A stretch of 64,000 bases of DNA, taken from contig DAKD01000008.1 of the NCBI GenBank assembly GCA_002499085.1, forward strand, positions 1 through 64,000. The letters run 5' to 3'. Position numbers and translations under genes: made by a program. This stretch comes from Methanomassiliicoccales archaeon UBA280 (GTDB lineage Archaea > Thermoplasmatota > Thermoplasmata > SG8-5). Below, piece by piece: positions 8,737-16,163 of the stretch (the first letter of the stretch is position 1; the number at the start of each line of letters is the position of its first letter). The notes under the pieces are model-generated. The model saw only the letters and a program-made list of their open reading frames with translations, did not search any database and was not told the DNA's origin.

Positions 8737-9841
8737 AAATGTCTATGATTTTGTATTTGCGCAAGCCCAGGCCGACTTCCTCCCCGTAAGCAAGCTGGAA
8801 GGACCAATCAAGGTCGTTGGCTGCCCTGATATTGTCCATGCCTTTCTCAACGCCCTCAGTTGTGCAGGAAAGAGGATTGGCTTTGGCTGAATTGACAAGG
8901 TCGGCAGAGGCCTGGTCTATTGCGACAGGGTCTTTGGATGCCAGTATACCGATGTCATCCACGATAGGGATGTCGCTCCATCCGGCGCAGTCGCAGTGCG
9001 GCGTGACATTCATGACGAAATTGATGTATCCAATCTTTCCAAATTTTCCTTTGGTAACGCCCATGCAGTATTCGACCATCTTTTCCTGCATTGACCGGGC
9101 ATCCGAATCCCACCTTATATTGATGGCTCTCGGGCCGCAGGTTATGAGGCATTCCCCGCATCCGTAGCATTTTTCATGGTCTATTACGGCCTTTCCCTTA
9201 ATCACGGTGATGGCAGACTGCGGGCACCACTTGGCGCAGGTACCGCACCCGACGCAAGCGGATTCATCGACCAGGGGTTTCATGTCGGAATGCATCTGCT
9301 GCTTGCCGGCCCTGGTTCCGAAGCCCATACCCATGTTCTTGATGGCACCGCCTATGCCGCCGACGATGTGGCATTTGAAATGTGATGCGACAATGATCGA
9401 ATCGGATTGAACGGCTGCAGAAGCCAGCTTCACATGTTTGAAGTGCTTGAGGTTCACCTCGACCTCCGTGTCGTTCTTCCCTATCAACCCGTCAGCTATT
9501 ATCACCGGAGCTCCGACCACGGAAGGGAGGAAACCATGGGCATGGGCTGTGTTCAGGTGGTCAACGGCATTTGAGCGCGTCCCGAAATACAGTGTGTTGG
9601 TATCGGTCAGAAAAGGCCTTCCCCCGGCTTTCGCCACTGAGTCGACGATTGGCCGGATCAGGATCGGATTGACAAATGTTGTGTTTCCTGTCTCACCGAA
9701 ATGAACCTTGATTGCGACAAGGTCGTCCTTCGTGACGCAACCGTCAAGTCCGGCTTCCTTGAACAGTTTGGTTAATTTATTGATTGTGTTCTCCGACCCC
9801 TTCTTCGCGCCCAGCCTTGCTATGAAAACCTCTGAAGTCAT
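8735..9841 (-). CDS. DUF362 protein with two 4Fe-4S ferredoxin motifs
   Basis: The protein has 368 residues. An N-terminal DUF362 domain (KVHFGETGN near residue 45, then HFKCHIVGGIGGAIKNMGMG) is interrupted at about residues 190-240 by two ferredoxin clusters, CVGCGTCAKWCP and CYGCGECLITCGP. The rest of DUF362 follows, with DPVAIDQASADL. Members are cytoplasmic iron-sulphur proteins with no settled reaction. The TATA box at 9861-9871 is 25 bases before the ATG at 9841, which would then be leaderless. Upstream in-frame codons run through the TATA box and into a repeat and are not used. The 3' end meets the tandem RNA units. It is divergent from glnA. Confidence 0.85.
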   Translation of the reverse strand: MTSEVFIARLGAKKGSENTINKLTKLFKEAGLDGCVTKDDLVAIKVHFGETGNTTFVNPILIRPIVDSVAKAGGRPFLTDTNTLYFGTRSNAVDHLNTAHAHGFLPSVVGAPVIIADGLIGKNDTEVEVNLKHFKHVKLASAAVQSDSIIVASHFKCHIVGGIGGAIKNMGMGFGTRAGKQQMHSDMKPLVDESACVGCGTCAKWCPQSAITVIKGKAVIDHEKCYGCGECLITCGPRAINIRWDSDARSMQEKMVEYCMGVTKGKFGKIGYINFVMNVTPHCDCAGWSDIPIVDDIGILASKDPVAIDQASADLVNSAKANPLSCTTEGVEKGMDNIRAANDLDWSFQLAYGEEVGLGLRKYKIIDI

Positions 9842-9860
9842 TGCTCGGGGATTGGCCTCC

Positions 9861-9871
9861 GATATATATTT
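9861..9871 (-). promoter_or_regulatory. TATA box of the DUF362 gene
   Basis: The minus strand reads AAATATATATC, centred 25 bases before the ATG at 9841, so the transcript probably begins at or within a base or two of the start codon. This decides the start of the gene. Confidence 0.6.
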
Positions 9872-9892
9872 GTAATGCCTTACCTGAGTGTC

Positions 9893-10149
9893 GAGTCTGT
9901 CAACTTCTTGGTGTATATTTGGGGCTAGGGTCATAGGGGCTAGGGGCTAGGAGCGACACATGTGTCGCGACCAAGCCGAATCTCTGATTCGGCGCTGGGG
10001 TGCTTCCAAATCGCATTTGCTGGCTTGGTCCGAACAAGCCAGCCCCCTAGACCCTAGACCCTTTATCCCATTTTGAAAGCGCAGACCCTAGACCCTCGCA
10101 ATTATTTTCAATATCACAAATTTTTGACAAACTCCTGACTGACCAAAAT
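9893..10149. repeat. Short-tandem-word repeat element, copy 1
   Basis: This element fills most of the 339-base gap between the DUF362 gene and glnA. The left arm carries GGGGCTAGG words, the right arm CCCTAGA words. Between them lies a perfect GCTGGCTTG (10019-10027)/CAAGCCAGC (10035-10043) hairpin. The termini are GAGTCTGTCAAC and, inverted, GAGTTTGTCAAA. A second, direct copy is at 25911-26162. Copy 1 has an additional block at about 9952-9998 with a GCCGAAT/ATTCGGC hairpin. The right end, GACCAAAAT, lies directly before the TATA-like ACTTAATA of glnA. No coding sequence is seen in it. Confidence 0.8.
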
Positions 10150-10180
10150 TACTTAATACCGGGTTTGATACAAGGTAGGC

Positions 10181-11539
10181 ATGGCAGCGAAGCGGGTAAA
10201 GAGTCATGCGCCCTTGTCAGTGAGCAAGGATAGGGTTCTTGAATCAGCGGCCAAGAACAAGCTGGAATACATCAGGCTGCAGCTTACCGACATCCTGGGC
10301 ACGCCCAAGAACATCGTGATTCCCATCAGAAGGCTTGAGGAGATACTTGATGACGGAATCGCTTTTGATGCCTCCTCCATCATCGGCTATGCCACGATAG
10401 AAGAGTCAGATCTCATAGCCAGGCCTGTGCTGGATTCCTTCTGCATCCTTCCGGAAGAACTTGAGAAGCGCCCCGCTGCCAGGATGATATGCGACATCTA
10501 CAATCCCGACGGAGGGCGTTTCCCCGGGGACCCCAAGTACGTGCTCGAGCGTGTGGTGCAGAAGGCTTCGGCCATGGGATTCGAGTTCAACACCGGTCCC
10601 GAGTGCGAGTTCTTCCTCTTCAAGATACTGGACGGGCAGCTCACAACAGTACCGAATGACAACGGAGGGTACTTCGACCTCTCGCCCCTGGACCTGGCAG
10701 AGAATGTCAGGGAGGACATATGCTCCACCCTTGAGAAGCTGGGTTTCCAGGTATACACCTCGCATCACGAGTGTGCCGCCGGCCAGCATGAGATCAATTT
10801 TCATTATGCGGACGCGATCACCACGGCCGACAGGGTTGTGACCCTCAGGTATGTGGCCAAGGCCATCGCGCTCAAATACAATCTTCACGCGACATTCATG
10901 CCCAAGCCGATTTTCGGGGTCAACGGGACCGGGATGCATACACATATGTCCCTGTTCCGGAACGGCGGGAACATATTCCATGACAAGAAAGGACCCGAGG
11001 AACTGAGCCAGACTGCAATGCATTTCATCGGAGGCCTGCTCAAGCACTCGAAAGAGATGGCCGCAATTCTCAACTCAAAAGTCAACTCGTACAAAAGGCT
11101 GGTGCCTGGATACGAGGCACCGACCTACATCGCCTGGTCAACCGAGAACCGGAGCGCCCTCATCAGGATACCTGCCAAGAGAGGCAATTCCACGAGAGTG
11201 GAGTTGAGGAACCCGGATCCCGCTGGAAATCCGTACCTCCAGTTCGCGGTGATGCTGGCCTCCGGCCTCAAAGGCATAGAGACCAGAATAGAGCCTCCGG
11301 AACCGGTGCACAAAGACATTTATTCGCTCACGCAGAGAGAGAGGGAACTGTACAAGATAGACACTCTCCCCTACAACCTTGGCCATGCCCTTTCATTCAT
11401 GGAGAAGAGCGAGCTGATGCTCGAGACCTTGGGAGCGCATATCTTCGAGAACTATCTCTACATACAGAACAGGGAATGGAACGAGTACAGGACCCAGGTT
11501 ACGAAATGGGAGATAGACAGATACCTGAGCACCATCTGA
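10181..11539 (+). CDS. glnA: Glutamine synthetase, type I
   Basis: The enzyme makes glutamine from glutamate, ammonia and ATP, the entry point of nitrogen assimilation, in the cytoplasm. It is 452 residues, as usual for GSI. Visible signatures are FDASSIIGYATIEESD near residue 65, the metal-binding GPECEFFLF near 140, NGTGMHTHMSLF near 245 (normally NGSGMHTHQS), VPGYEAPTYIAWSTENRSA near 305 and RNPDPAGNPYLQFA near 345. The adenylylated-tyrosine region of bacterial GSI-beta is not recognisable. An ACTTAATA TATA-like box about 28 bases upstream suggests a nearly leaderless start. It ends three bases before convergent birA, with no room for separate terminators. Confidence 0.95.
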   Translation: MAAKRVKSHAPLSVSKDRVLESAAKNKLEYIRLQLTDILGTPKNIVIPIRRLEEILDDGIAFDASSIIGYATIEESDLIARPVLDSFCILPEELEKRPAARMICDIYNPDGGRFPGDPKYVLERVVQKASAMGFEFNTGPECEFFLFKILDGQLTTVPNDNGGYFDLSPLDLAENVREDICSTLEKLGFQVYTSHHECAAGQHEINFHYADAITTADRVVTLRYVAKAIALKYNLHATFMPKPIFGVNGTGMHTHMSLFRNGGNIFHDKKGPEELSQTAMHFIGGLLKHSKEMAAILNSKVNSYKRLVPGYEAPTYIAWSTENRSALIRIPAKRGNSTRVELRNPDPAGNPYLQFAVMLASGLKGIETRIEPPEPVHKDIYSLTQRERELYKIDTLPYNLGHALSFMEKSELMLETLGAHIFENYLYIQNREWNEYRTQVTKWEIDRYLSTI

Positions 11540-11542
11540 GTC

Positions 11543-12289
11543 TCATTCAAGATGCCGGCAGTCGCCTGCATTGACTGTTCTCCTCTCCCCGTTGCATTTC
11601 AGGATCAGGGCACCGTTATCGTCTATGTTCTCCGCTGTGCCGTTGATTTCCCCCCCCGGCGTCTGAACCGAGACCTTTTTCCCCAGGGTGATGGACAGCT
11701 CCCGCCAGTCATCCAGGATTTTGCCGAAATCTCCCTCGGAGAGAAGCTCGTTCCTGAAGTTGAGCTCCTCGAGTATGGTATTCTCCAGGTCCTCAAGGCC
11801 AACGGGCTTGCCGAACTCCTCCATCACCGATGTGGATTGGCCGCTGAAATCGTATCCCTCTTTCACCGGGTTGTTGACGTTCACGCCGATGCCCACAATC
11901 GCACATCGCGTGCCGCCGCGCTCGATCAGTTCGCACAGTATGCCTGAAACCTTCCTGCCCCCGATAAGGACGTCGTTGGGCCATTTCACGCCGGCGTCAA
12001 GGTCATATTCCATGATTATCGAGGTCGCCACAGAGGCGCCTGCCATCAGCGGAACGAGCCCGAACCTGTTGGCCTCGAAGCCTGCGTCGGTTTCCAGTAG
12101 TATTGACATCCATAATCCGCCTTCCGGCGATTCCCACTTCCTGTCGAGCCTGCCCCTGCCGGAGAATTGTGCCCGGGCCGTGACAACGGTGCCTGTCTCT
12201 ATCCCGTCAGCGGCCAGTTCCCTCAGCAACTCATTTGTGGATGTTACAATGTCATACCGGATTGTCTTCCTGCCAAGCAATCTTTCCAT
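11543..12289 (-). CDS. birA: Biotin--protein ligase, catalytic domain only
   Basis: The ligase activates biotin as biotinyl-AMP and attaches it to the lysine of a carboxyl-carrier domain. The 248-residue protein has the nucleotide/biotin loop SGRGRLDRKW (about 43-52), KWPNDVLIGGRKVSGIL near 101 and GIGVNVNNP near 134, followed by the small C-terminal SH3-like domain. It lacks the N-terminal DNA-binding domain of bacterial repressor-type BirA, so it should be a ligase only. It is the last gene of the oad operon, 13 bases after oadB. Its substrate is very likely the C-terminal carrier of OadA encoded at 14299-16086. Confidence 0.93.
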   Translation of the reverse strand: MERLLGRKTIRYDIVTSTNELLRELAADGIETGTVVTARAQFSGRGRLDRKWESPEGGLWMSILLETDAGFEANRFGLVPLMAGASVATSIIMEYDLDAGVKWPNDVLIGGRKVSGILCELIERGGTRCAIVGIGVNVNNPVKEGYDFSGQSTSVMEEFGKPVGLEDLENTILEELNFRNELLSEGDFGKILDDWRELSITLGKKVSVQTPGGEINGTAENIDDNGALILKCNGERRTVNAGDCRHLE

Positions 12290-12302
12290 GTTGGCACCGC
12301 CG

Positions 12303-13403
12303 TTACATGAGCAGGCCCAGCAATATCCCGGCCGCGCAGGCCGAGCCTATGACGCCCGCCACATTCGGACCCATGGCCTGCATGAGCACGAAATTGCCCG
12401 GCTTGTCCTGGCTGGCCTGTTTCTGAACCACCCTTGCCGCCATCGGAACTGCTGAAACCCCGGCCGAACCTATCATCGGGTTGATCTTGCCTTTTGAAAG
12501 TTTCCACAGAATCTGGCCGAATATCACCCCGCCGGCCGTTGCCGCGGAAAATGCCACTATTCCAAGGCTGAGGATCTTGATCGTCTCGAGTGTGAGGAAC
12601 AATTTGGCCGTCATCATGTAACCTATGCCCAGGCCCAGCATGATCGTTGCGATGTTCATTATTTCGTTCCCGCCTGTCTTCGAAAGCCTGTCCATGACTC
12701 CCGAAACCCTGAATAAGTTGCCAATCATGAGCATGCCAACAAGCGGAACAGCGGAAGGTATCACCAGACCGACAATTATTGTCACGGCGATGGGGAATAT
12801 CACCTTCTCCGCCGTGCTCACATCTCTCAATTTCTCCATCTCGATGCATCTCTGCTTCTTGGTTGTCAATGCCCTGATAATGGGGGGTTGGATGAGCGGC
12901 ACAAGGGCCATGTATGAATAAGCTGCTACGGTAACAGGGCCCAGTATCTCGGGTGCAAGCCTTGTGGCGACATATATCGTGGTCGGGCCGTCCGCGCCGC
13001 CGATGATCCCGATGGAGGCGGCCTGGTTCATTGTGAATCCGAGAATCACTGCAACCCCCAACGCGACAAATATCCCTACTTGGGCGGCAGCGCCGAGGAG
13101 GAAAGTCACGGGCTTGGCCAGGAGCGGAGAGAAATCAGTCATCGTCCCGATGCCGAGGAAAATGAACAGAGGGATGAGGCTGGTTTTAATCAGGTAAGTG
13201 TAAATGAGGTTCATGAATCCGCCCGGGTCTGTCGCGCCCGTGATCGGAAGATTGGCCAGCAGCGCCGCGAATCCCATCGGGCCGAGCAGGAGCGGTTCAA
13301 CTTTCTTGACAATCGCCAGATAGAGCAGTATCCCGGAAATCACAAGCATTATGGCCTGGGCGACTGACATTGCCTCAATGCCGGTTTCGAAGAGGCCGAA
13401 CAT
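12303..13403 (-). CDS. oadB: Oxaloacetate decarboxylase, beta (sodium-pump) subunit
   Basis: OadB decarboxylates carboxybiotin inside the membrane and exports sodium ions. The 366-residue protein has around nine or ten hydrophobic spans. It contains the family segment GIIGGADGPTTIYVA near residue 132; the aspartate in this segment binds sodium in characterised members. The C-terminal half has the expected hydrophobic repeats, with GVSAVPMAARVVQK. OadB shares its family with the beta subunits of methylmalonyl-CoA and glutaconyl-CoA decarboxylases, but the adjacent OadA-type alpha subunit points to oxaloacetate. One base separates it from oadG and 13 from birA. Confidence 0.92.
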   Translation of the reverse strand: MFGLFETGIEAMSVAQAIMLVISGILLYLAIVKKVEPLLLGPMGFAALLANLPITGATDPGGFMNLIYTYLIKTSLIPLFIFLGIGTMTDFSPLLAKPVTFLLGAAAQVGIFVALGVAVILGFTMNQAASIGIIGGADGPTTIYVATRLAPEILGPVTVAAYSYMALVPLIQPPIIRALTTKKQRCIEMEKLRDVSTAEKVIFPIAVTIIVGLVIPSAVPLVGMLMIGNLFRVSGVMDRLSKTGGNEIMNIATIMLGLGIGYMMTAKLFLTLETIKILSLGIVAFSAATAGGVIFGQILWKLSKGKINPMIGSAGVSAVPMAARVVQKQASQDKPGNFVLMQAMGPNVAGVIGSACAAGILLGLLM

Positions 13404-13404
13404 C

Positions 13405-14292
13405 TCAGTCCCTCCTTGAGTCTATCGCGGCTGCAATTGCCGCAACTGTCTCTGTCTCGCCCGGGTCCTGTCCCGGTTTAAGTTTGGCTGACTCAAGCTT
13501 CTGGATTATCACGCCAGTGAGATGAGTTGAAATCCATAGAATCGCCAATATCGAGAAAACAACGCCCATTCCGATTAGCATAATTGATACGGCATTCACT
13601 TCTACCTCATGCTCGTATGATTCCCATCCACTTTCTGCGGCCCATGGTTTCAGGTCCCTGTTCGTTCCGCCCGGTATCATATAGACATTGTCCATGACAC
13701 GGTTCTCGTCTTCATCAACCAGTTCCTGATCGTCCCAATAATTTCCCCCGGTTGGCAGGGCGATGTTCCATGCGTTGGTGCCGTCATCGAACGCATGCAG
13801 TGTGTTGTTGATGAAATTATTGCTGTGGACTGTGTTACCGTAACTCGCTGTCATGAAAATGCCGAAATGGTTGCCTATGAGGGTCGTGTTCTCAACCGTG
13901 CAGTTGTTTGAAGCGATAAGCATTATACCAGCGTCATACAAAGATGCGCCGCTTCCTGTGACTTTGAATCCTGTGATATTTACCCAGTCAGACGTGATTA
14001 GAATTACTGATCCCGAGCCATCGCCCCGGATAGTAGTGTTGGAACTGCTTTCGCCGGCGAGGGTGATGTTCTTGTCGATTGCTATGTTTCCTATATACGT
14101 CCCTGCACCGACATTGATTGTGTCGCCGGGTCGTGCTGCGTCTACTGCCTCCTGGATGGACGTGTATTGCACTTCTGAACCCTGTATTGTTGCCGCACCG
14201 GAGGCATTCTCGCAGGTAATGAAGGTCACGCAGACAGAAGCCATGGCCAGGAGCCCGATCAAGATCACCGAGATGCCTTTTCTTGTTGCCAT
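13405..14292 (-). CDS. OadG-like gamma subunit fused to an extracellular beta-helix domain
   Basis: This 295-residue protein sits where oadG is expected. The C-terminal third matches OadG: one membrane span (about 232-256) containing GMGVVFSILAILW, then a short cytoplasmic tail ending ETVAAIAAAIDSRRD, the alanine-rich signature of gamma subunits. Normal gamma subunits are about 80-100 residues. Here a signal-like span (6-27) and a NosD/PbH1-type right-handed beta helix (about 40-215) come first. The helix starts SIQEAVDAARPGDTINVGAGTY and ends with GGNYWDD. The frame is unbroken and the gene is spaced one base from oadB and six from oadA, so an assembly error is unlikely. Gamma anchors alpha to beta in known pumps. 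What the outer helix binds is unknown. Confidence 0.82.
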   Translation of the reverse strand: MATRKGISVILIGLLAMASVCVTFITCENASGAATIQGSEVQYTSIQEAVDAARPGDTINVGAGTYIGNIAIDKNITLAGESSSNTTIRGDGSGSVILITSDWVNITGFKVTGSGASLYDAGIMLIASNNCTVENTTLIGNHFGIFMTASYGNTVHSNNFINNTLHAFDDGTNAWNIALPTGGNYWDDQELVDEDENRVMDNVYMIPGGTNRDLKPWAAESGWESYEHEVEVNAVSIMLIGMGVVFSILAILWISTHLTGVIIQKLESAKLKPGQDPGETETVAAIAAAIDSRRD

Positions 14293-14298
14293 ATCTCA

Positions 14299-16086
14299 TC
14301 ATCCCATCGTGAACATCGGGACGCCTTCCTGGACTTCCTGGCCCTCCCGGATGTGGATTGCCGTTATGGTACCGTCCCTGGGCGCGAGTATGTCGTTCTC
14401 CATCTTCATTGCCTCCAGGGTGGCGATGACCTGGTCATTCTTGACAACCTGGCCAACCGTGACCTTGATCTTCAGGATGTTGCCAAGGATGGGGGCCTTG
14501 ATCACATGTGTTCCCTGCGTCACGGACGCGGAAACCGGCTGGCTGGGAACTGCCTGGGCATGCGCTCCGGCCACAGAGACGGAGTAATCCTTCCCGTTGA
14601 CACGGATGGAAGTTTCGGATGACTGAACAACCTCATGGTCGACATTGTTCACGGTTATCCGGTAGCTCATCGGGAACTTCTTTGGCGCTGGCGGGACATC
14701 CGCGGCGACCTTCTTTATCGGAAGCATGTCTCCCATGAATTCCGCCTTGGCCTCGCCCTTGAGGAACTTCAGGCCAACCTGCGGGTACAGGACGTATGTC
14801 AGCACGTCCTCCGGCTTCTTAATCAATCCGTCCTTCTCCAATTCCTCCCTTGCCAGCTTCATGCGGGGCTCCAGAAGGTCTGCCGGCCGGGCAGTTATGA
14901 CCTCGTCACGCCAGTTGGGGCCGAGGACTGTCTCGTAAATCCGGGGCTTTATCTCGCCCGGGGGTTTCCCGTACATGCCCTTTACATAATCCTTGGTTTC
15001 CTTGGCTATGTTCTTGTACCTGCCGAACATGACATTGAGGAAAGCCTGGTAGCCCACAATCTGGCTTGTGGGCGTTACAAGCGGCGGGTAGCCGAGCTCC
15101 TCCCTCACGACAGGTATTTCCTTGATCAGCAGGGGAAACTTGTCGGCGGCCTTCTGCTGCAGAAGCTGGTTCCTGTAATTGGAAAGCATGCCGCCGGGTA
15201 TCTGGTGAAACGTAACTGACGGGTCGTACAGAAGGTTGTCGATGTTGTGCAGGTGCTGGTACTTGTACCAGATGTCCAGGAAATAATCGCGTATCTCGTT
15301 CAGCAGCTTCAGGTCGTACCCCGTGTCATACGGTGTGCCCTGGAGCGCGGCAACCATGCTTTCCGCGGGCGGCTGGGCGGTTCCGCCGCTGATTGAAGAT
15401 ATATTTGTATCCACTATCTCGGCTCCCGCTTCTATCGCCTTCATGTAGGTCATCATGGCAAGTCCGCTCGTGCAATGCGTGTGGATGTCAATAGGGACCT
15501 TCACTCCACTATCTTTTGAACCGGTGACAATTGCCACGGCAGCCTGTGGGGTGAGTATCCCGGACATGTCCTTGATTGCAACGGAGTCGCAGCCCATCTT
15601 CTGAAGGTCCTTGAACAGGTCCACAAAGAATTGGGAAGTGTGCACGGGGCTTATTGTGTAACTCACGCAGCCCTGGGCGTGCCCGCCTTCGGCCTTTACG
15701 GCATCGATTGGGCCCTTCAGGTTCCTCCGGTCGTTGAGGGCGTCGAATATCCTGAAATTGTCAATTCCGTCTTTGTGGGCGTAGTGGATGAATTCCTTCA
15801 GAACGTCGTCCGGGAAGTTGCTGTAAGCCACTATGTTCATGGCCCGCTCCAGCATCTGGAGGGGCGTGTGCTTCACTCGGGACTTTATTGCCTTCAGGCG
15901 GTCCCATGGATCTTCGTTGAGAAAACGGATGGGAACATCGAATGTTGCCCCGCCCCATACCTCCATCGAGAAAAACCCGACCTGGTCCATCTTTTCCAGT
16001 ATCGGCAGCATATGCTCGGTTCTCATTCTCGTGGCAAGCAGGGACTGATGCGCATCCCTGAGAGTTTGGTCGTGAAGTTTAACCAT
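14299..16086 (-). CDS. oadA: Oxaloacetate decarboxylase alpha subunit with biotin carrier
   Basis: The alpha subunit moves the carboxyl group of oxaloacetate to biotin, giving pyruvate. The 595-residue protein begins with the HMGL-like carboxyltransferase barrel (DQTLRDAHQSLLATRMR at 6-22; metal-binding HTHCTSG near 202). A PYC/OADA conserved domain follows to about residue 470. A linker and a biotinyl domain close it, with EAMKMEN and the biotin lysine near residue 561. It could also act as pyruvate carboxylase subunit B, but the neighbouring oadB and oadG-like genes favour a decarboxylase pump. It is the first gene of the operon. A perfect palindrome at 16145-16163 lies upstream of its promoter. 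Confidence 0.93.
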   Translation of the reverse strand: MVKLHDQTLRDAHQSLLATRMRTEHMLPILEKMDQVGFFSMEVWGGATFDVPIRFLNEDPWDRLKAIKSRVKHTPLQMLERAMNIVAYSNFPDDVLKEFIHYAHKDGIDNFRIFDALNDRRNLKGPIDAVKAEGGHAQGCVSYTISPVHTSQFFVDLFKDLQKMGCDSVAIKDMSGILTPQAAVAIVTGSKDSGVKVPIDIHTHCTSGLAMMTYMKAIEAGAEIVDTNISSISGGTAQPPAESMVAALQGTPYDTGYDLKLLNEIRDYFLDIWYKYQHLHNIDNLLYDPSVTFHQIPGGMLSNYRNQLLQQKAADKFPLLIKEIPVVREELGYPPLVTPTSQIVGYQAFLNVMFGRYKNIAKETKDYVKGMYGKPPGEIKPRIYETVLGPNWRDEVITARPADLLEPRMKLAREELEKDGLIKKPEDVLTYVLYPQVGLKFLKGEAKAEFMGDMLPIKKVAADVPPAPKKFPMSYRITVNNVDHEVVQSSETSIRVNGKDYSVSVAGAHAQAVPSQPVSASVTQGTHVIKAPILGNILKIKVTVGQVVKNDQVIATLEAMKMENDILAPRDGTITAIHIREGQEVQEGVPMFTMG

Positions 16087-16144
16087 CCAGACACCCTCGG
16101 GTTATATGATTGAAGCGGCGTAACCTAACATTGTAATTAAACAT

Positions 16145-16163
16145 TTCTACTATAATAGTAGAA
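16145..16163. promoter_or_regulatory. Perfect 9-base dyad upstream of the oad operon
   Basis: TTCTACTATAATAGTAGAA is a perfect inverted repeat of nine bases about one central base. It starts immediately after the stop codon of the upstream gene and lies about 60 bases before the oadA start, just upstream of a TATA-like TTTAATTA near 16138. A single-base loop makes a terminator hairpin poor, so a dimeric regulator site is more likely. No other copy was noticed in the window. Confidence 0.45.

Noticed and set aside
8398..8748. 116-codon plus-strand frame over the tRNA end and tandem units
   Set aside because: The frame starts in the tRNA intron and simply reads the repeated RNA units. Its repeats of proline and phenylalanine come from the C-rich stems and T-tracts.
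9893..10149. CRISPR array
   Set aside because: The words are 7-9 bases, change along the element and have no unique spacers of even length. No cas gene is present.
10406..11047. 213-codon frame antisense to glnA
   Set aside because: It is opposite a well conserved enzyme and follows from the G/C-rich codon use of glnA. It shows no recognisable protein feature.
12303..14292. Methylmalonyl-CoA decarboxylase rather than oxaloacetate decarboxylase
   Set aside because: The alpha subunit at 14299-16086 is the HMGL/PYC-OADA type, not the acyl-CoA carboxyltransferase type that a methylmalonyl-CoA enzyme needs.
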